Assembly: GCF_014280875.1 (NCBI RefSeq)
Contig: NZ_JACLAL010000001.1
Coordinates: 558,001 to 622,000, forward strand
Length of the DNA stretch: 64,000 nucleotides
DNA from: Paenirhizobium daejeonense
GTDB lineage: Bacteria; Pseudomonadota; Alphaproteobacteria; Rhizobiales; Rhizobiaceae
Reading direction: 5' to 3'
Part shown: piece after piece, positions 53,128 through 62,073 of the stretch
Layout of the letters: each line of letters starts with the position of its first letter
Position numbering within the stretch: the first letter of the stretch is position 1
Made by a program: the position numbers and the translations under genes
Notes under the pieces: model-generated
Told to the model about the DNA's origin: nothing
The model's database searches: none
The model's input: only the letters and a program-made list of their open reading frames with translations

Positions 53128-53162
53128 GCGCCAATCGTGCTGATTGGCGCGCTTTTCTTTTG
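53128..53162 (+). terminator. Intrinsic terminator between rpoZ and rsh
   Basis: Perfect 9-bp stem GCGCCAATC/GATTGGCGC with a 5-nt loop, then GCTTTTCTTTTG. It ends about 15 nt before the rsh start codon, and the rsh ribosome site directly follows the T-tract. Confidence 0.88.
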
Positions 53163-53176
53163 TGGAGCAGCTTTGC

Positions 53177-55402
53177 ATGATGCGGCAATACGAGCTCGTT
53201 GAGCGGGTTCAGAAGTACAAGCCCGATGCCAACGAAGCCCTCCTCAACAAGGCCTATGTCTATGCCATGCAAAAACATGGCAAGCAGAAGCGCGCCAGCG
53301 GCGATCCTTATATCTCGCATCCGCTCGAAGTCGCCGCCATCCTTACCGACATGCATCTCGACGAGTCGACCATCGCGGTCGCGCTGCTACACGACACGAT
53401 CGAGGACACCACCGCGACCCGCGCGGAAATCGACGAACTGTTCGGCGAGGATATCGGCCGGCTGGTCGAGGGGCTGACCAAGCTCAAGAAGCTCGATCTC
53501 GTCACCAAGAAAGCGAAGCAGGCGGAGAATCTTCGAAAGCTGCTGCTTGCCATTTCCGATGACGTGCGCGTCCTACTGGTCAAGCTTGCCGACCGTCTGC
53601 ACAACATGCGCACGCTCGAGCATATGCGCGACGACAAGCGCGCCCGCATTTCCGAAGAGACCATGGAAATCTATGCTCCGCTCGCCGGCCGCATGGGTAT
53701 GCAGGACATGCGTGACGAGCTGGAGGACCTGTCCTTCCGCTATATCAATCCGGAAGCCTATGAGACCGTCACGCAGCGGCTGGCCGAGCTTTCCCAGCGC
53801 AATGAAGGCCTGATCAAGAAGATCGAGGACGAACTGCGCGAGTTGCTGGTCGCCAACGGCCTCGTCAAGGCGTCCGTAAAGGGACGGCAGAAGAAGCCCT
53901 ATTCTGTCTTCCGCAAGATGCAGTCGAAGTCACTCTCTTTCGAGCAGCTCTCCGACGTCTATGGCTTCCGTATTCTGGTGGACGATATCCCCGGCTGTTA
54001 TCGCGCGCTCGGCATCGTGCATTCCCGTTGGCGCGTGGTTCCCGGTCGCTTCAAGGACTATATCTCGACCCCGAAGCAGAATGACTATCGTTCGATCCAC
54101 ACCACGATCGTCGGTCCCTCGCGCCAGCGTATCGAACTACAGATCCGCACACGCCGCATGCATGAGATCGCCGAATTTGGTATCGCCGCCCATGCGCTCT
54201 ACAAGGATGGCGAAAACGGAGAGCCGGGCGAACTCCTTTCGCGCGAGAGCAACGCTTATTCCTGGCTTCGTCACACCATCGAGGCACTGGCGGAAGGCGA
54301 CAATCCGGAAGAATTCCTCGAGCACACCAAGCTCGAGCTTTTCCAGGATCAGGTGTTCTGCTTCACGCCGAAGGGTAAGCTGATCGCGCTGCCGCGCGGA
54401 GCGACCCCGATCGATTTCGCCTATGCCGTTCACACGAACATCGGCGACACCTGTGTCGGTGCCAAGATCAACGGCTCTATCATGCCGCTGGTCACCCGGC
54501 TGTCGAACGGTGATGAAGTGGAGATCATCCGCTCTGGCGTGCAGGTGCCGCCTGCCGCATGGGAAGAGATCGTGGTCACCGGCAAGGCCCGTGCGGCCAT
54601 CCGCCGGGCAACCCGCATGGCGATCCGCAAGCAGTATTCCGGCCTCGGCTATCGCATCCTCGAGCGCACTTTTGAGCGCGCCGGCAAGGTGTTTTCGCGT
54701 GACGGCCTGCGTCCGGTCTTGCATCGCCTTGGGCAGCGCGATGTCGAGGATGCGATCGCCGCCGTCGGTCGCGGCGAAATCTCATCGCTTGATGTCCTGC
54801 GCGCCGTCTATCCCGACTATCAGGATGAGCGCGTCACGGTGAAGCCGTCGAGCGACGAGGGCTGGTTCGCCATGAGCACGGCGAGTGGCATGGTTTTCAA
54901 GATTCCGGGCAAGGCACGCGCTGCGGAAGGCGATAATGCTGCCGAAGGGCCGGAACCCCTGCCGATCCGCGGACTTTCGGGTAGTGCCGAGGTGCATTTC
55001 GGGCCGGCCGGTGCCGTTCCGGGCGACCGCATCGTTGGTATCATGGAAGACGGCAAGGGCATCACCATCTATCCGATCCAGGCGTCGAGCCTGCAGCGCT
55101 TCGATGATGAACCGGAGCGCTGGATCGATGTGCGGTGGGATCTCGACGAGGCGAACAAGTCGCGCTTCGTTGCCCGCATCATGATCAACGCCCTCAATGA
55201 GCCCGGGACCCTTGCAACCGTCGCCCAGACGATTGCTCGCCTCGACATCAACATCCGCACTCTCAGCATGACAAGAGTAGCGACCGATTTCACCGAAATG
55301 GCGATCGATCTTGAAGTCTGGGACCTTCGGCAGTTGAATCAGTTGATTTCCGAACTGAAGGCTCTCGACTGCATTTCCACGATACGGCGCGTCTACGACT
55401 GA
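53177..55402 (+). CDS. rsh: Bifunctional (p)ppGpp synthetase/hydrolase Rsh
   Basis: 741 residues. HD hydrolase (RASGDPYISHPLEVAAILTD; ALLHDTIEDT), synthetase (GFRILVDDIPGCYRALGIVH; DYISTPKQNDYRSIHTTIVG), TGS domain at about 390-450 (VFCFTPKGKLIALPRGATPI) and C-terminal ACT domain (IMINALNEPGTLATVAQTIA). Both catalytic domains look intact, as expected for the single RSH of alphaproteobacteria. Controls the stringent response. Start at 53177 with GGAG 10 nt upstream; a second ATG follows directly. Confidence 0.96.
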   Translation: MMRQYELVERVQKYKPDANEALLNKAYVYAMQKHGKQKRASGDPYISHPLEVAAILTDMHLDESTIAVALLHDTIEDTTATRAEIDELFGEDIGRLVEGLTKLKKLDLVTKKAKQAENLRKLLLAISDDVRVLLVKLADRLHNMRTLEHMRDDKRARISEETMEIYAPLAGRMGMQDMRDELEDLSFRYINPEAYETVTQRLAELSQRNEGLIKKIEDELRELLVANGLVKASVKGRQKKPYSVFRKMQSKSLSFEQLSDVYGFRILVDDIPGCYRALGIVHSRWRVVPGRFKDYISTPKQNDYRSIHTTIVGPSRQRIELQIRTRRMHEIAEFGIAAHALYKDGENGEPGELLSRESNAYSWLRHTIEALAEGDNPEEFLEHTKLELFQDQVFCFTPKGKLIALPRGATPIDFAYAVHTNIGDTCVGAKINGSIMPLVTRLSNGDEVEIIRSGVQVPPAAWEEIVVTGKARAAIRRATRMAIRKQYSGLGYRILERTFERAGKVFSRDGLRPVLHRLGQRDVEDAIAAVGRGEISSLDVLRAVYPDYQDERVTVKPSSDEGWFAMSTASGMVFKIPGKARAAEGDNAAEGPEPLPIRGLSGSAEVHFGPAGAVPGDRIVGIMEDGKGITIYPIQASSLQRFDDEPERWIDVRWDLDEANKSRFVARIMINALNEPGTLATVAQTIARLDINIRTLSMTRVATDFTEMAIDLEVWDLRQLNQLISELKALDCISTIRRVYD

Positions 55403-55642
55403 CGAGTGCTTGCGTTAGCAATGCGGTAACCATGCCATCGTCGGTCGCCGGCGCGCGGGCAAGTTTTGCCCGCTGGTTATGCGCTTCTGCGACAAAATGC
55501 CTCCGATATGGGCACCCATTGGCCAGTTGAAGCGCAAGTCATGCGTTTTATGCATGGCTGAAGCCATTTATCGGAACTGGTGGTTTTTGCGTCGCACAAT
55601 TACATTGTCCTCACATAAGAGAGAAAGAACGAGGACAGAGAA

Positions 55643-55795
55643 ATGTTTGAACCTATCCGCAAGCTGGCCAAGGCCCTTCGCGTACCGAGCGTTGCCGATC
55701 GCGAAATGGCATACCTGAACGGCGCCCGTGACATGGTTGACCTGGAGTTCCGCCAGCGTCAGATCGATCGCGGCATGTTCCGTCGCGGCTTCTAA
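55643..55795 (+). CDS. Small DUF3563-like protein
   Basis: 50 residues: MFEPIRKLAKALRVPSVADR, then EMAYLNGARDMVDLEFRQRQ and IDRGMFRRGF. The YL-x-AxDMxDLExRxRQIDR core resembles DUF3563, a family of very small bacterial proteins of unknown function. GAGG lies 10 nt before the ATG. Own upstream region of about 240 bp after rsh. Confidence 0.75.
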   Translation: MFEPIRKLAKALRVPSVADREMAYLNGARDMVDLEFRQRQIDRGMFRRGF

Positions 55796-55922
55796 GCCCA
55801 CCTGCCGTCCGAAGGCGTGCGGCGGCTTGCTCCACGCCTTAATTTCGCCGAGAGCAATGGCGAATATAAACAGGCTCTCGGCCGGTCTTGTAGACACCGG
55901 GGCTCTCGATTAAATGTGCCCC

Positions 55923-56510
55923 ATGCTGTTTCGCCGACGTAAACCCGCAAGACTAGCCGAAAGGTTGCGCGCCCTCTTCTGGTCGCCGAAGGGTTTCGTG
56001 CGTCCGTTCCGGTATTTCCGCATGCGTATCGTCCGTCTGGCCGCTTCGCCGCATGCGGTGGCGGCTGGATTTGCGGCTGGCATTGCGTCGTCATGGACGC
56101 CCTTCATCGGCCTGCATTTCGTTGTTTCCTTCGCGCTGGCTTATGTCATTGCGGGAAACATGGTTGCGGCGGCGCTTGGCACCGCGTTCGGCAATCCGCT
56201 GACCTTTCCCTTCATCTGGGCGGCGACCTGGGAAATTGGGACGCTGATCCTTGGAGGTGGCGACTCCAGTATTGGGCGTCATATCGACCTTCATCATCTC
56301 TTCAGCAATTTCGAAATGTCGCAGTTGTGGCGCCCGGTGCTTGAGCCGATGCTGATCGGCGCTATCCCGCCGGCGCTGGTGACGGGCTTCCTTGTCTATG
56401 GCCTGACCTTCTATGCAGTCAGTGGTTTTCAGTCTCGTCGTCGGGCGAGGCTTTCGCTCCGCGCCAGAACCCGTCTCGCCGAGGCGATTGAGGGCAGCGT
56501 GAGCGTTTGA
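55923..56510 (+). CDS. DUF2062 membrane protein
   Basis: 195 residues from the ATG giving MLFRRRKPARLAERL. DUF2062 pattern: SPHAVAAGFAAGIASSWTPF, IGLHFVVSFALAYVIAGNMV and LGTAFGNPLTFPFIWAATWE. About three membrane helices. Function unproven. It sits between the small DUF3563-like gene and acpS, 27 bp before acpS, so likely cotranscribed with it. Confidence 0.88.
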   Translation: MLFRRRKPARLAERLRALFWSPKGFVRPFRYFRMRIVRLAASPHAVAAGFAAGIASSWTPFIGLHFVVSFALAYVIAGNMVAAALGTAFGNPLTFPFIWAATWEIGTLILGGGDSSIGRHIDLHHLFSNFEMSQLWRPVLEPMLIGAIPPALVTGFLVYGLTFYAVSGFQSRRRARLSLRARTRLAEAIEGSVSV

Positions 56511-56537
56511 TGTCGGCGTTGTAGGGCAGGGAAAACC

Positions 56538-56942
56538 ATGATCATCGGCATCGGCAGCGACCTCATTGATATCCGTCGCGTTGAGCAGTCGCTCGAACGT
56601 TTCGGCGAACGCTTCACCAACCGCTGTTTCACTGATGTCGAGCGGCGCAAGTCCGACGGCCGCAAGAATCGTGCGGCGTCTTATGCCAAGCGTTTCGCCG
56701 CGAAGGAAGCAATGTCCAAGGCGCTCGGAACAGGCATGGCGCAGGGTGTGTTCTGGAAGGACATGGGGGTCGTCAATTTGCCCTCGGGCAAGCCGACCAT
56801 GCAGTTGACCGGCGGTGCTGCTGCTCGATTGCGGAGCATGCTACCATCAGATCATCATGCGGTGATCCACCTGACGATCACCGACGACCATCCGCTGGCT
56901 CAGGCTTTTGTGATTATCGAGGCCTTGCCCGGCCATGGTTGA
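56538..56942 (+). CDS. acpS: Holo-[acyl-carrier-protein] synthase
   Basis: 134 residues; transfers 4'-phosphopantetheine from CoA to ACP. Metal-binding D8 in [16 protein letters not shown] and E57 in [16 protein letters not shown] are present. AGGGAA ahead of the ATG. Starts 27 bp after the DUF2062 gene. Confidence 0.96.
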   Translation: MIIGIGSDLIDIRRVEQSLERFGERFTNRCFTDVERRKSDGRKNRAASYAKRFAAKEAMSKALGTGMAQGVFWKDMGVVNLPSGKPTMQLTGGAAARLRSMLPSDHHAVIHLTITDDHPLAQAFVIIEALPGHG

Positions 56943-57035
56943 GCCCGAACGGGCATCCAAATGCGCGCCAGCGCCGTTGCCGCCGACGCTCGAAACGTCT
57001 AGACAGTGCAGAATTTCAGAGAAGGAAGAGACGGC

Positions 57036-57779
57036 GTGACCGATCGAGTAGAAAAAAAGCAGAATGCCCTCTGGGAGAACATAAAGGTTGTCATCCAGGC
57101 GCTTCTGCTGGCGATGGTGATCAGGACGGTGTTGTTCCAGCCTTTTACCATTCCGTCCGGCTCCATGATGCCGACGCTCTTGGTGGGCGACTACATCTTC
57201 GTCAACAAGTTCTCCTACGGCTATTCGAAGTATTCGCTGCCCTTCTCGCCGGACCTCTTCGAAGGCCGCATCTTTGCGAGCGAACCGAAGCGCGGCGATA
57301 TCGTCGTTTTCCGCTTCCCGCCGAACCCGCAGATCGATTACATCAAGCGTCTGGTCGGCCTGCCGGGCGATCATATCCAGGTCATCAATGGCGTGCTGAA
57401 CATCAACGGCAAGCCGGTTCCGAAGGAACCCGATGGCAGCTTTACCTCCGATTACCGTCTCGATCCGGGCACCGACGTCCCGGTATTCCGCGAAACGATG
57501 GACAACGGTGTAACCTATGACACGCTGGACCAGTCTCCGGATTCCCGCGGTGACAACACCCGCGAATTTATCGTCCCGGAAGGCCATTACTTCATGATGG
57601 GTGACAACCGCGACAACTCGCTCGACAGCCGCTTCGACGTTGGCTTCGTGCCGGCAGAAAACCTGATCGGCAAGGCTTCCGTCATCTTCTTCTCGCTCGG
57701 CAACGACACCTCGTTCCGCGAAATCTGGAAGTGGCCGTCCAACATGCGTTGGGACCGTCTGTTCAAGGTGGTTGAATGA
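57036..57779 (+). CDS. lepB: Signal peptidase I
   Basis: 247 residues. N-terminal membrane helix (IKVVIQALLLAMVIRTVLF), catalytic S43 in IPSGSMMPTLLVGDY, catalytic K104 in DYIKRLVGLPGDHI, and box E GHYFMMGDNRDNSLDSRF. Cleaves Sec/Tat signal peptides. GTG start following GGAAG; an ATG at 57006 would add ten residues. Overlaps rnc by 4 bp (ATGA). Confidence 0.96.
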   Translation: MTDRVEKKQNALWENIKVVIQALLLAMVIRTVLFQPFTIPSGSMMPTLLVGDYIFVNKFSYGYSKYSLPFSPDLFEGRIFASEPKRGDIVVFRFPPNPQIDYIKRLVGLPGDHIQVINGVLNINGKPVPKEPDGSFTSDYRLDPGTDVPVFRETMDNGVTYDTLDQSPDSRGDNTREFIVPEGHYFMMGDNRDNSLDSRFDVGFVPAENLIGKASVIFFSLGNDTSFREIWKWPSNMRWDRLFKVVE

Positions 57780-58498
57780 AAAAGCCGAAAGGCCTGAGAG
57801 AAGAGGACCGGTCGTGGCTCGAATCCGCGATCGGTCATCACTTTGTCGAGAAGGAGCGCCTTGACCGGGCGCTTACCCATTCGAGCGCCAAGGCCGGCGC
57901 GAAGGGGGGCGATTACGAGCGCCTGGAGTTTCTGGGTGACCGGGTGCTCGGCCTTTGCGTCGCAGAGCTTTTGTTCAAGACCTACAAGACCGCCTCCGAG
58001 GGTGAACTTTCCGTGCGCTTCAACCAGTTGGTCAGCGCTGACGCCTGCGCCGAGATTGCCGACCAGCTTGAACTGCATCGCTTCATCCGAACCGGCGCCG
58101 ATGTCAAAAAACTGACCGGCAAGCATATGCTGAACGTTCGGGCCGATGTGGTCGAAAGCCTGATTGCCGCGATCTATCTCGATGCTGGGCTGGAAGCCGC
58201 CCGGGCGTTCATCATGCGTTTCTGGCAGAGCCGCGCCACCCGCGCCGATGGCGCGCGGCGCGATGCCAAGACAGAATTGCAGGAATGGGCGCATGCAAAG
58301 CATGCGGTTACTCCGAGTTACCGGATTGCGGAACGCTCCGGACCGGATCATGATCCCCGCTTCACGGTGATCGTCGAAATTCCCGGCGTTGCGCCGGAAA
58401 CTGGAACCGAGCGCTCGAAACGCGCCGCCGAGCAGGTGGCCGCAACGAGGCTTCTCGAACGCGAAGGCGTCTGGCAGAAAGCCAACGACGCAGGCTGA
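57776..58498 (+). CDS. rnc: Ribonuclease III
   Basis: 240 residues. Signature ERLEFLGDRVLG with acidic catalytic residues (about 49-56), second acidic site in DVVESLIAAIYLDAG, and a C-terminal dsRNA-binding domain (DAKTELQEWAHAKHAVTPSY; SKRAAEQVAATRLL). Processes rRNA and structured mRNA. Translationally coupled to lepB. Confidence 0.97.
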   Translation: MKKPKGLREEDRSWLESAIGHHFVEKERLDRALTHSSAKAGAKGGDYERLEFLGDRVLGLCVAELLFKTYKTASEGELSVRFNQLVSADACAEIADQLELHRFIRTGADVKKLTGKHMLNVRADVVESLIAAIYLDAGLEAARAFIMRFWQSRATRADGARRDAKTELQEWAHAKHAVTPSYRIAERSGPDHDPRFTVIVEIPGVAPETGTERSKRAAEQVAATRLLEREGVWQKANDAG

Positions 58499-58507
58499 TT
58501 GGAACCG

Positions 58508-59452
58508 ATGACAGAACCCGAAAACACTTCCGCCGACACTGCTGCTGCTGGCGACAACCCGACCCATTCCGGCTTCGTGGCCCTGATCGGTCCGACGAAT
58601 GCCGGCAAGTCGACGCTGGTGAACCGCTTCGTCGGCGCCAAGGTTTCGATCGTCAGCCACAAGGTGCAGACGACCCGCGCGGTCATGCGCGGCATTGCGA
58701 TCCATGACAACGCCCAGATTGTCTTCATGGACACGCCTGGCATCTTCAAGCCGCGCCGCAAGCTTGATCGCGCCATGGTGACGTCCGCCTGGGGCGGAGC
58801 CAAGGACGCCGATCTCATCCTTCTCTTGATCGATAGCGAGCGCGGCCTGCGCGGCGATGCCGAGGCGATCCTCGAAGGGCTGAAGGACGTGCATCAGCCG
58901 AAGATCCTGGTACTGAACAAGGTCGATCGGGTGAAGCCGGAGGATCTCCTGAAGCTTGCTTCCGCCGCCAACGAGGCGGTGAAGTTCGAACGCACCTTCA
59001 TGATTTCCGCGACCACCGGTTCCGGCTGCGACGATGTCATGGATTACCTGGCGAAGACGCTTCCCGAGGGGCCGTGGTATTATCCCGAGGACCAGATTTC
59101 CGATCTGCCCATGCGCCAGCTTGCGGCCGAGATTACCCGCGAGAAGCTGTTCCTGCGCCTGCATCAGGAAATCCCCTATTCCTCGCATGTCGAGACCGAA
59201 AAGTGGGAAGAGCGCAAGGATGGCTCGGTTCGAATCGAGCAGGTCATCTATGTCGAGCGCGACAGCCAGAAGAAGATCGTGCTCGGCAAGGCCGGCGAGG
59301 CGATCAAGTCGATCTCTACCGCTTCCCGCAAGGAACTGTCCGAAATCCTCGAGCAGACGGTCCATCTCTTCCTGTTCGTGAAGGTGCGCGAAAACTGGGG
59401 CAACGATCCCGAGCGCTTCCGCGAAATGGGCCTCGAATTCCCGCGCGAATAG
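58508..59452 (+). CDS. era: GTPase Era
   Basis: 314 residues. G1 GPTNAGKSTLVN, G2/G3 TTRAVMRGIA and DTPGIF, G4 NKVD, then the KH domain (ERDSQKKIVLGKAGEAIKSI). Binds 16S rRNA 3' end during 30S maturation. Start at ATG 58508; an in-frame TTG at 58499 overlaps the rnc stop region. Follows rnc by 9 bp. Confidence 0.97.
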   Translation: MTEPENTSADTAAAGDNPTHSGFVALIGPTNAGKSTLVNRFVGAKVSIVSHKVQTTRAVMRGIAIHDNAQIVFMDTPGIFKPRRKLDRAMVTSAWGGAKDADLILLLIDSERGLRGDAEAILEGLKDVHQPKILVLNKVDRVKPEDLLKLASAANEAVKFERTFMISATTGSGCDDVMDYLAKTLPEGPWYYPEDQISDLPMRQLAAEITREKLFLRLHQEIPYSSHVETEKWEERKDGSVRIEQVIYVERDSQKKIVLGKAGEAIKSISTASRKELSEILEQTVHLFLFVKVRENWGNDPERFREMGLEFPRE

Positions 59453-59463
59453 TCGCGGGAATT
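59436..59463. terminator. Bidirectional hairpin at the era/AbrB convergence
   Basis: Perfect 10-bp repeat AATTCCCGCG/CGCGGGAATT with an 8-nt loop that contains the era stop codon region. It ends 8 bp from the stop of the convergent gene, so it can serve both directions. Confidence 0.65.
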
Positions 59464-59470
59464 GAGCCTG

Positions 59471-60571
59471 TCAGCGATCGATCAGGCGGGCCACCGCCTT
59501 GGATATTGGCCCGCCGAGCAGCAATACCAGCAGAAAACGTGCGGTCTGCAGCGCCATGACGAAGGGCAGGTCGACCGGCGTTGAGGCCGCAATGATCGCG
59601 ACCGAATCGAGTCCGCCCGGGCTTGTCGCGAGATAGGCGGTCAGCGGGTCGATCCCGAGAAAACGCCACAACAGCATGGCGAGCCCGCCGCAGAATGTGA
59701 TCAGCACCACGATCGAAAGCATGATCTGCGGCAGCGCATAGGCTGCATGCCGAAGGATGCGGCGGGTGAAGCCGAGGCCGATCTTCCAGCCCAGTAGCGC
59801 ATAGGCGAAGGCCAGAAGCCACGGCGGCAGGTTGATGGTGATGAGGCCGAGGCCATGCAGCAGCGCAGTCGCCAGCATCGGCAGGAACATGGTTCCGGCC
59901 GGAATGCGGAAATAGGCGCCGACGGCACAGGCCGTGAAGGCCACGACGAGCGTCTTTGAAAGTTCCAGCCAGTCGACAGGTGGGAACCAGACGATTTCAG
60001 GCGCGGCACCCCCGGATGCATGGAAGACCAGAGCCGCGATGATGGAAGCGGCCGAAGCGACGCAAACCACCCTGAGATATTGCATGAAGGCGACGAGCCG
60101 CGCATCCGCGCCATAGGCTTCCGCAAGTACCAGCATGGCGGAGGCGGCACCCGCCGATGTGCCCCAGACCGCTGTCGTTCCGGGAAGCACGGCGTTGCGG
60201 GCCATGATGTAGCCGATCAGTGTGCTCGAAGCGATGACGGCAAGCACGATGGACAGAAAGATCGGCCAGTCGGCGGCGAAGGTCGTCACGATATCGGCGT
60301 CGATGGAGCGGGCGATGATGCAGCCGATCAGCGAATGGGCCGCGAGATAGGGCAGGAGTGGCGTGGAGAGCCGCGCGCCGTTGGTTGCCATGAGGATGGC
60401 CGCGACCATGGGGCCGAGCAAAAGTGCTGCCGGGATGTGCACCATCGTCAGCAGGCCGGCAAGGACGAGGGACAGCAACGTCAGAATCAGCCAGCGGACG
60501 GGTTGAGGCAATGCCGTCAGTCTGCCGGGTTCTGGTTGCTGCTCGTCGAGGCCTTGGGAGGCGGGGGCCAT
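59471..60571 (-). CDS. AbrB-type membrane transport protein
   Basis: 366 residues, about ten helices in two AbrB-duplication halves (LVLAGLLTMVHIPAALLLGP; FRIPAGTMFLPMLATALLHG). The TSPGGLDSVAIIAAS and GTSAGAASAMLVLAEAYGAD motifs, one per half, are typical. Family members (AmoA/AbrB-like) are linked to ammonia monooxygenase operons or unknown transport. Start at 60571 with GGGAAGG upstream. Confidence 0.85.
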   Translation of the reverse strand: MAPASQGLDEQQPEPGRLTALPQPVRWLILTLLSLVLAGLLTMVHIPAALLLGPMVAAILMATNGARLSTPLLPYLAAHSLIGCIIARSIDADIVTTFAADWPIFLSIVLAVIASSTLIGYIMARNAVLPGTTAVWGTSAGAASAMLVLAEAYGADARLVAFMQYLRVVCVASAASIIAALVFHASGGAAPEIVWFPPVDWLELSKTLVVAFTACAVGAYFRIPAGTMFLPMLATALLHGLGLITINLPPWLLAFAYALLGWKIGLGFTRRILRHAAYALPQIMLSIVVLITFCGGLAMLLWRFLGIDPLTAYLATSPGGLDSVAIIAASTPVDLPFVMALQTARFLLVLLLGGPISKAVARLIDR

Positions 60572-60726
60572 ATCGTAACCTTCCCGTCTGGAGGGGATGC
60601 GTCGGAAGTATAACAATTCCGGCAGCACTGGAATGCCGGACTGCCCTTGCCGGGAAAATTAAATGCGGTCGACCAGCCGAGCACTGAACGATTTCATTTA
60701 CGCGTGAAGCGCTTTAGAATGACGCT

Positions 60727-61500
60727 ATGGAATGGACGGACGAAGCAATATTGCTCGGTGCACGACGCCACGGCGAAACCAGCGTTATCGCAGAGATGAT
60801 GACGAAAGGTCGTGGCCGTCATCTGGGAATGGTGCGCGGAGGACGTTCGCGCAGCATGCAGCCGGTGCTGCAGCCGGGAAACCGGCTTGAAGTGACGTGG
60901 CGGGCGCGGCTTGATGAACATCTCGGGGAATACCGGGTCGAGCCGGTGAGGCTCAGGGCGGCGAAGCTGATGGAAAGTGCGACCGCCGTTTATGGTGTTC
61001 AGGCACTTGGAGCGCTTCTGCGTTTATTGCCGGAACGGGATCCGCATCCGCATCTTTTTGAGGCGCTGGACGTGATCCTTGATCATCTCGATGACGCTGC
61101 GTCTGCGGGTGAGCTTTTCGTACGTTTCGAACTGGCAGTACTGAACGATCTTGGTTTCGGTCTCGACCTCGAACAGTGTGCGGCGACCGGAGCTCGGGAC
61201 GATCTCGCTTATGTCTCGCCGAAATCGGGCAGGGCGGTCTGTCGTGCCGCGGGTCTGCCCTATGCGGGTAGAATGCTGGCACTTCCGGGATTTCTTCTGG
61301 CTGGTGCCGCTGCGTCGGCGGACGAGGAAAGTCTGGCGGAAGCCTTCCGCCTGACTGGCTTTTTCCTCAACAGACACGTCTACGAGCCGCGTGGCCTTGA
61401 GGCCGGCGCGGCTCGCGAAGGGTTCTGTCAGGCTGCATTGAAGACTTTACGTTCCGGCGTAAAGCCCGCGCTATTGGCGACGTGTGCAAACAGTGCCTGA
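60727..61500 (+). CDS. recO: DNA repair protein RecO
   Basis: 257 residues. OB-fold N-terminus [40 protein letters not shown]; then an alpha-helical part without the four-Cys zinc finger of some RecO proteins. Loads RecA at gaps with RecF/RecR. Last gene of the rpoZ-recO cluster, separated from era by one opposite gene. Confidence 0.95.
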   Translation: MEWTDEAILLGARRHGETSVIAEMMTKGRGRHLGMVRGGRSRSMQPVLQPGNRLEVTWRARLDEHLGEYRVEPVRLRAAKLMESATAVYGVQALGALLRLLPERDPHPHLFEALDVILDHLDDAASAGELFVRFELAVLNDLGFGLDLEQCAATGARDDLAYVSPKSGRAVCRAAGLPYAGRMLALPGFLLAGAAASADEESLAEAFRLTGFFLNRHVYEPRGLEAGAAREGFCQAALKTLRSGVKPALLATCANSA

Positions 61501-61679
61501 TCACCAGGTGAATTCTGCATATGCCGATGAATGGCATTCTGCAGTTCGCTGACATTGCGATAGGTGCCGCCATCCAGATCGATGACCGGGAACTTGACGG
61601 CGATGAACTTGACCCGATCTCCTTCGGGGACGGTGATGCCGACGGGTACGCCGGCGTATTCGATGACTTGCTTTTCCAT
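61428..61679 (-). CDS. Small conserved-looking hypothetical protein
   Basis: 83 residues: [40 protein letters not shown]. It looks like a beta-rich, soluble protein of a type common in rhizobia; no function known. GGGGAAACC lies just before the ATG. Its 3' end overlaps the end of recO by 73 bp on the opposite strand. A small Cys-rich ORF lies 75 bp upstream on the same strand and may share the transcript. Confidence 0.7.
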   Translation of the reverse strand: MEKQVIEYAGVPVGITVPEGDRVKFIAVKFPVIDLDGGTYRNVSELQNAIHRHMQNSPGDQALFAHVANSAGFTPERKVFNAA

Positions 61680-61754
61680 AATGGTTTCCCCGCCTGCGCG
61701 CTTGCGCAGACTTAAATAAATGCGTCGATTGTAGGATTCAGTGCTTATTCAGCG

Positions 61755-61847
61755 TCACATTCGACAGAAGCAGCGTCGGCAATTGTATTTCGCCACGTCT
61801 AGCGGGGATTTATGCCAAGGGCGGGCGGCATAAAGGGAAATATTCAT
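61755..61847 (-). CDS. 30-residue Cys-rich ORF with consensus ribosome site
   Basis: MNISLYAARPWHKSPLDVAK then YNCRRCFCRM. The ribosome site AAGGAGG lies 7 nt before the ATG and is among the strongest in the window. Three Cys in a CxxCxC tail suggest metal or disulfide chemistry, or simply a regulatory leader peptide. It is preceded by a promoter-like sequence and two perfect small hairpins (61871-61886 and 61905-61919). Family not recognised. Confidence 0.5.
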   Translation of the reverse strand: MNISLYAARPWHKSPLDVAKYNCRRCFCRM

Positions 61848-61926
61848 TCGCTGACCTCCTTGTTGGCAAAGGCTTCCTGTGAAGCCGGTTTCATCTTTGG
61901 TGCGTCGGTCTCTTACCGATGCGACA

Positions 61927-61955
61927 AAGGTAGGTGTCGAACATTCTCCCGTCAA
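61927..61955 (-). promoter_or_regulatory. Promoter for the small Cys-rich ORF
   Basis: Minus strand TTGACG (61955-61950), 17-bp spacer, TACCTT (61932-61927). Transcription would start near 61920, at the foot of the first hairpin TCGGT-AAGAG-ACCGA, leaving a 73-nt leader. Confidence 0.45.
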
Positions 61956-62073
61956 CAGGTGTAGAAAGAAAAATAAAATAAAATTCTTTCATGCTCCGAA
62001 TGTGGGTGCATTGCGGCAAAAAATCATCGCTGATGCCGCATTTGTTAAAATGACATCCTGTCGCACTGCGACC

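Noticed and set aside
55414..55430. CtrA-like sequence TTAGCAATGCGGTAACC after rsh
   Set aside because: Two mismatches to TTAA-N7-TTAACC and more than 200 bp from the next start codon.
57587..59365. 592-codon minus-strand frame across lepB, rnc and era
   Set aside because: Shadow of three certain genes on the plus strand; the product is low-complexity and matches nothing.
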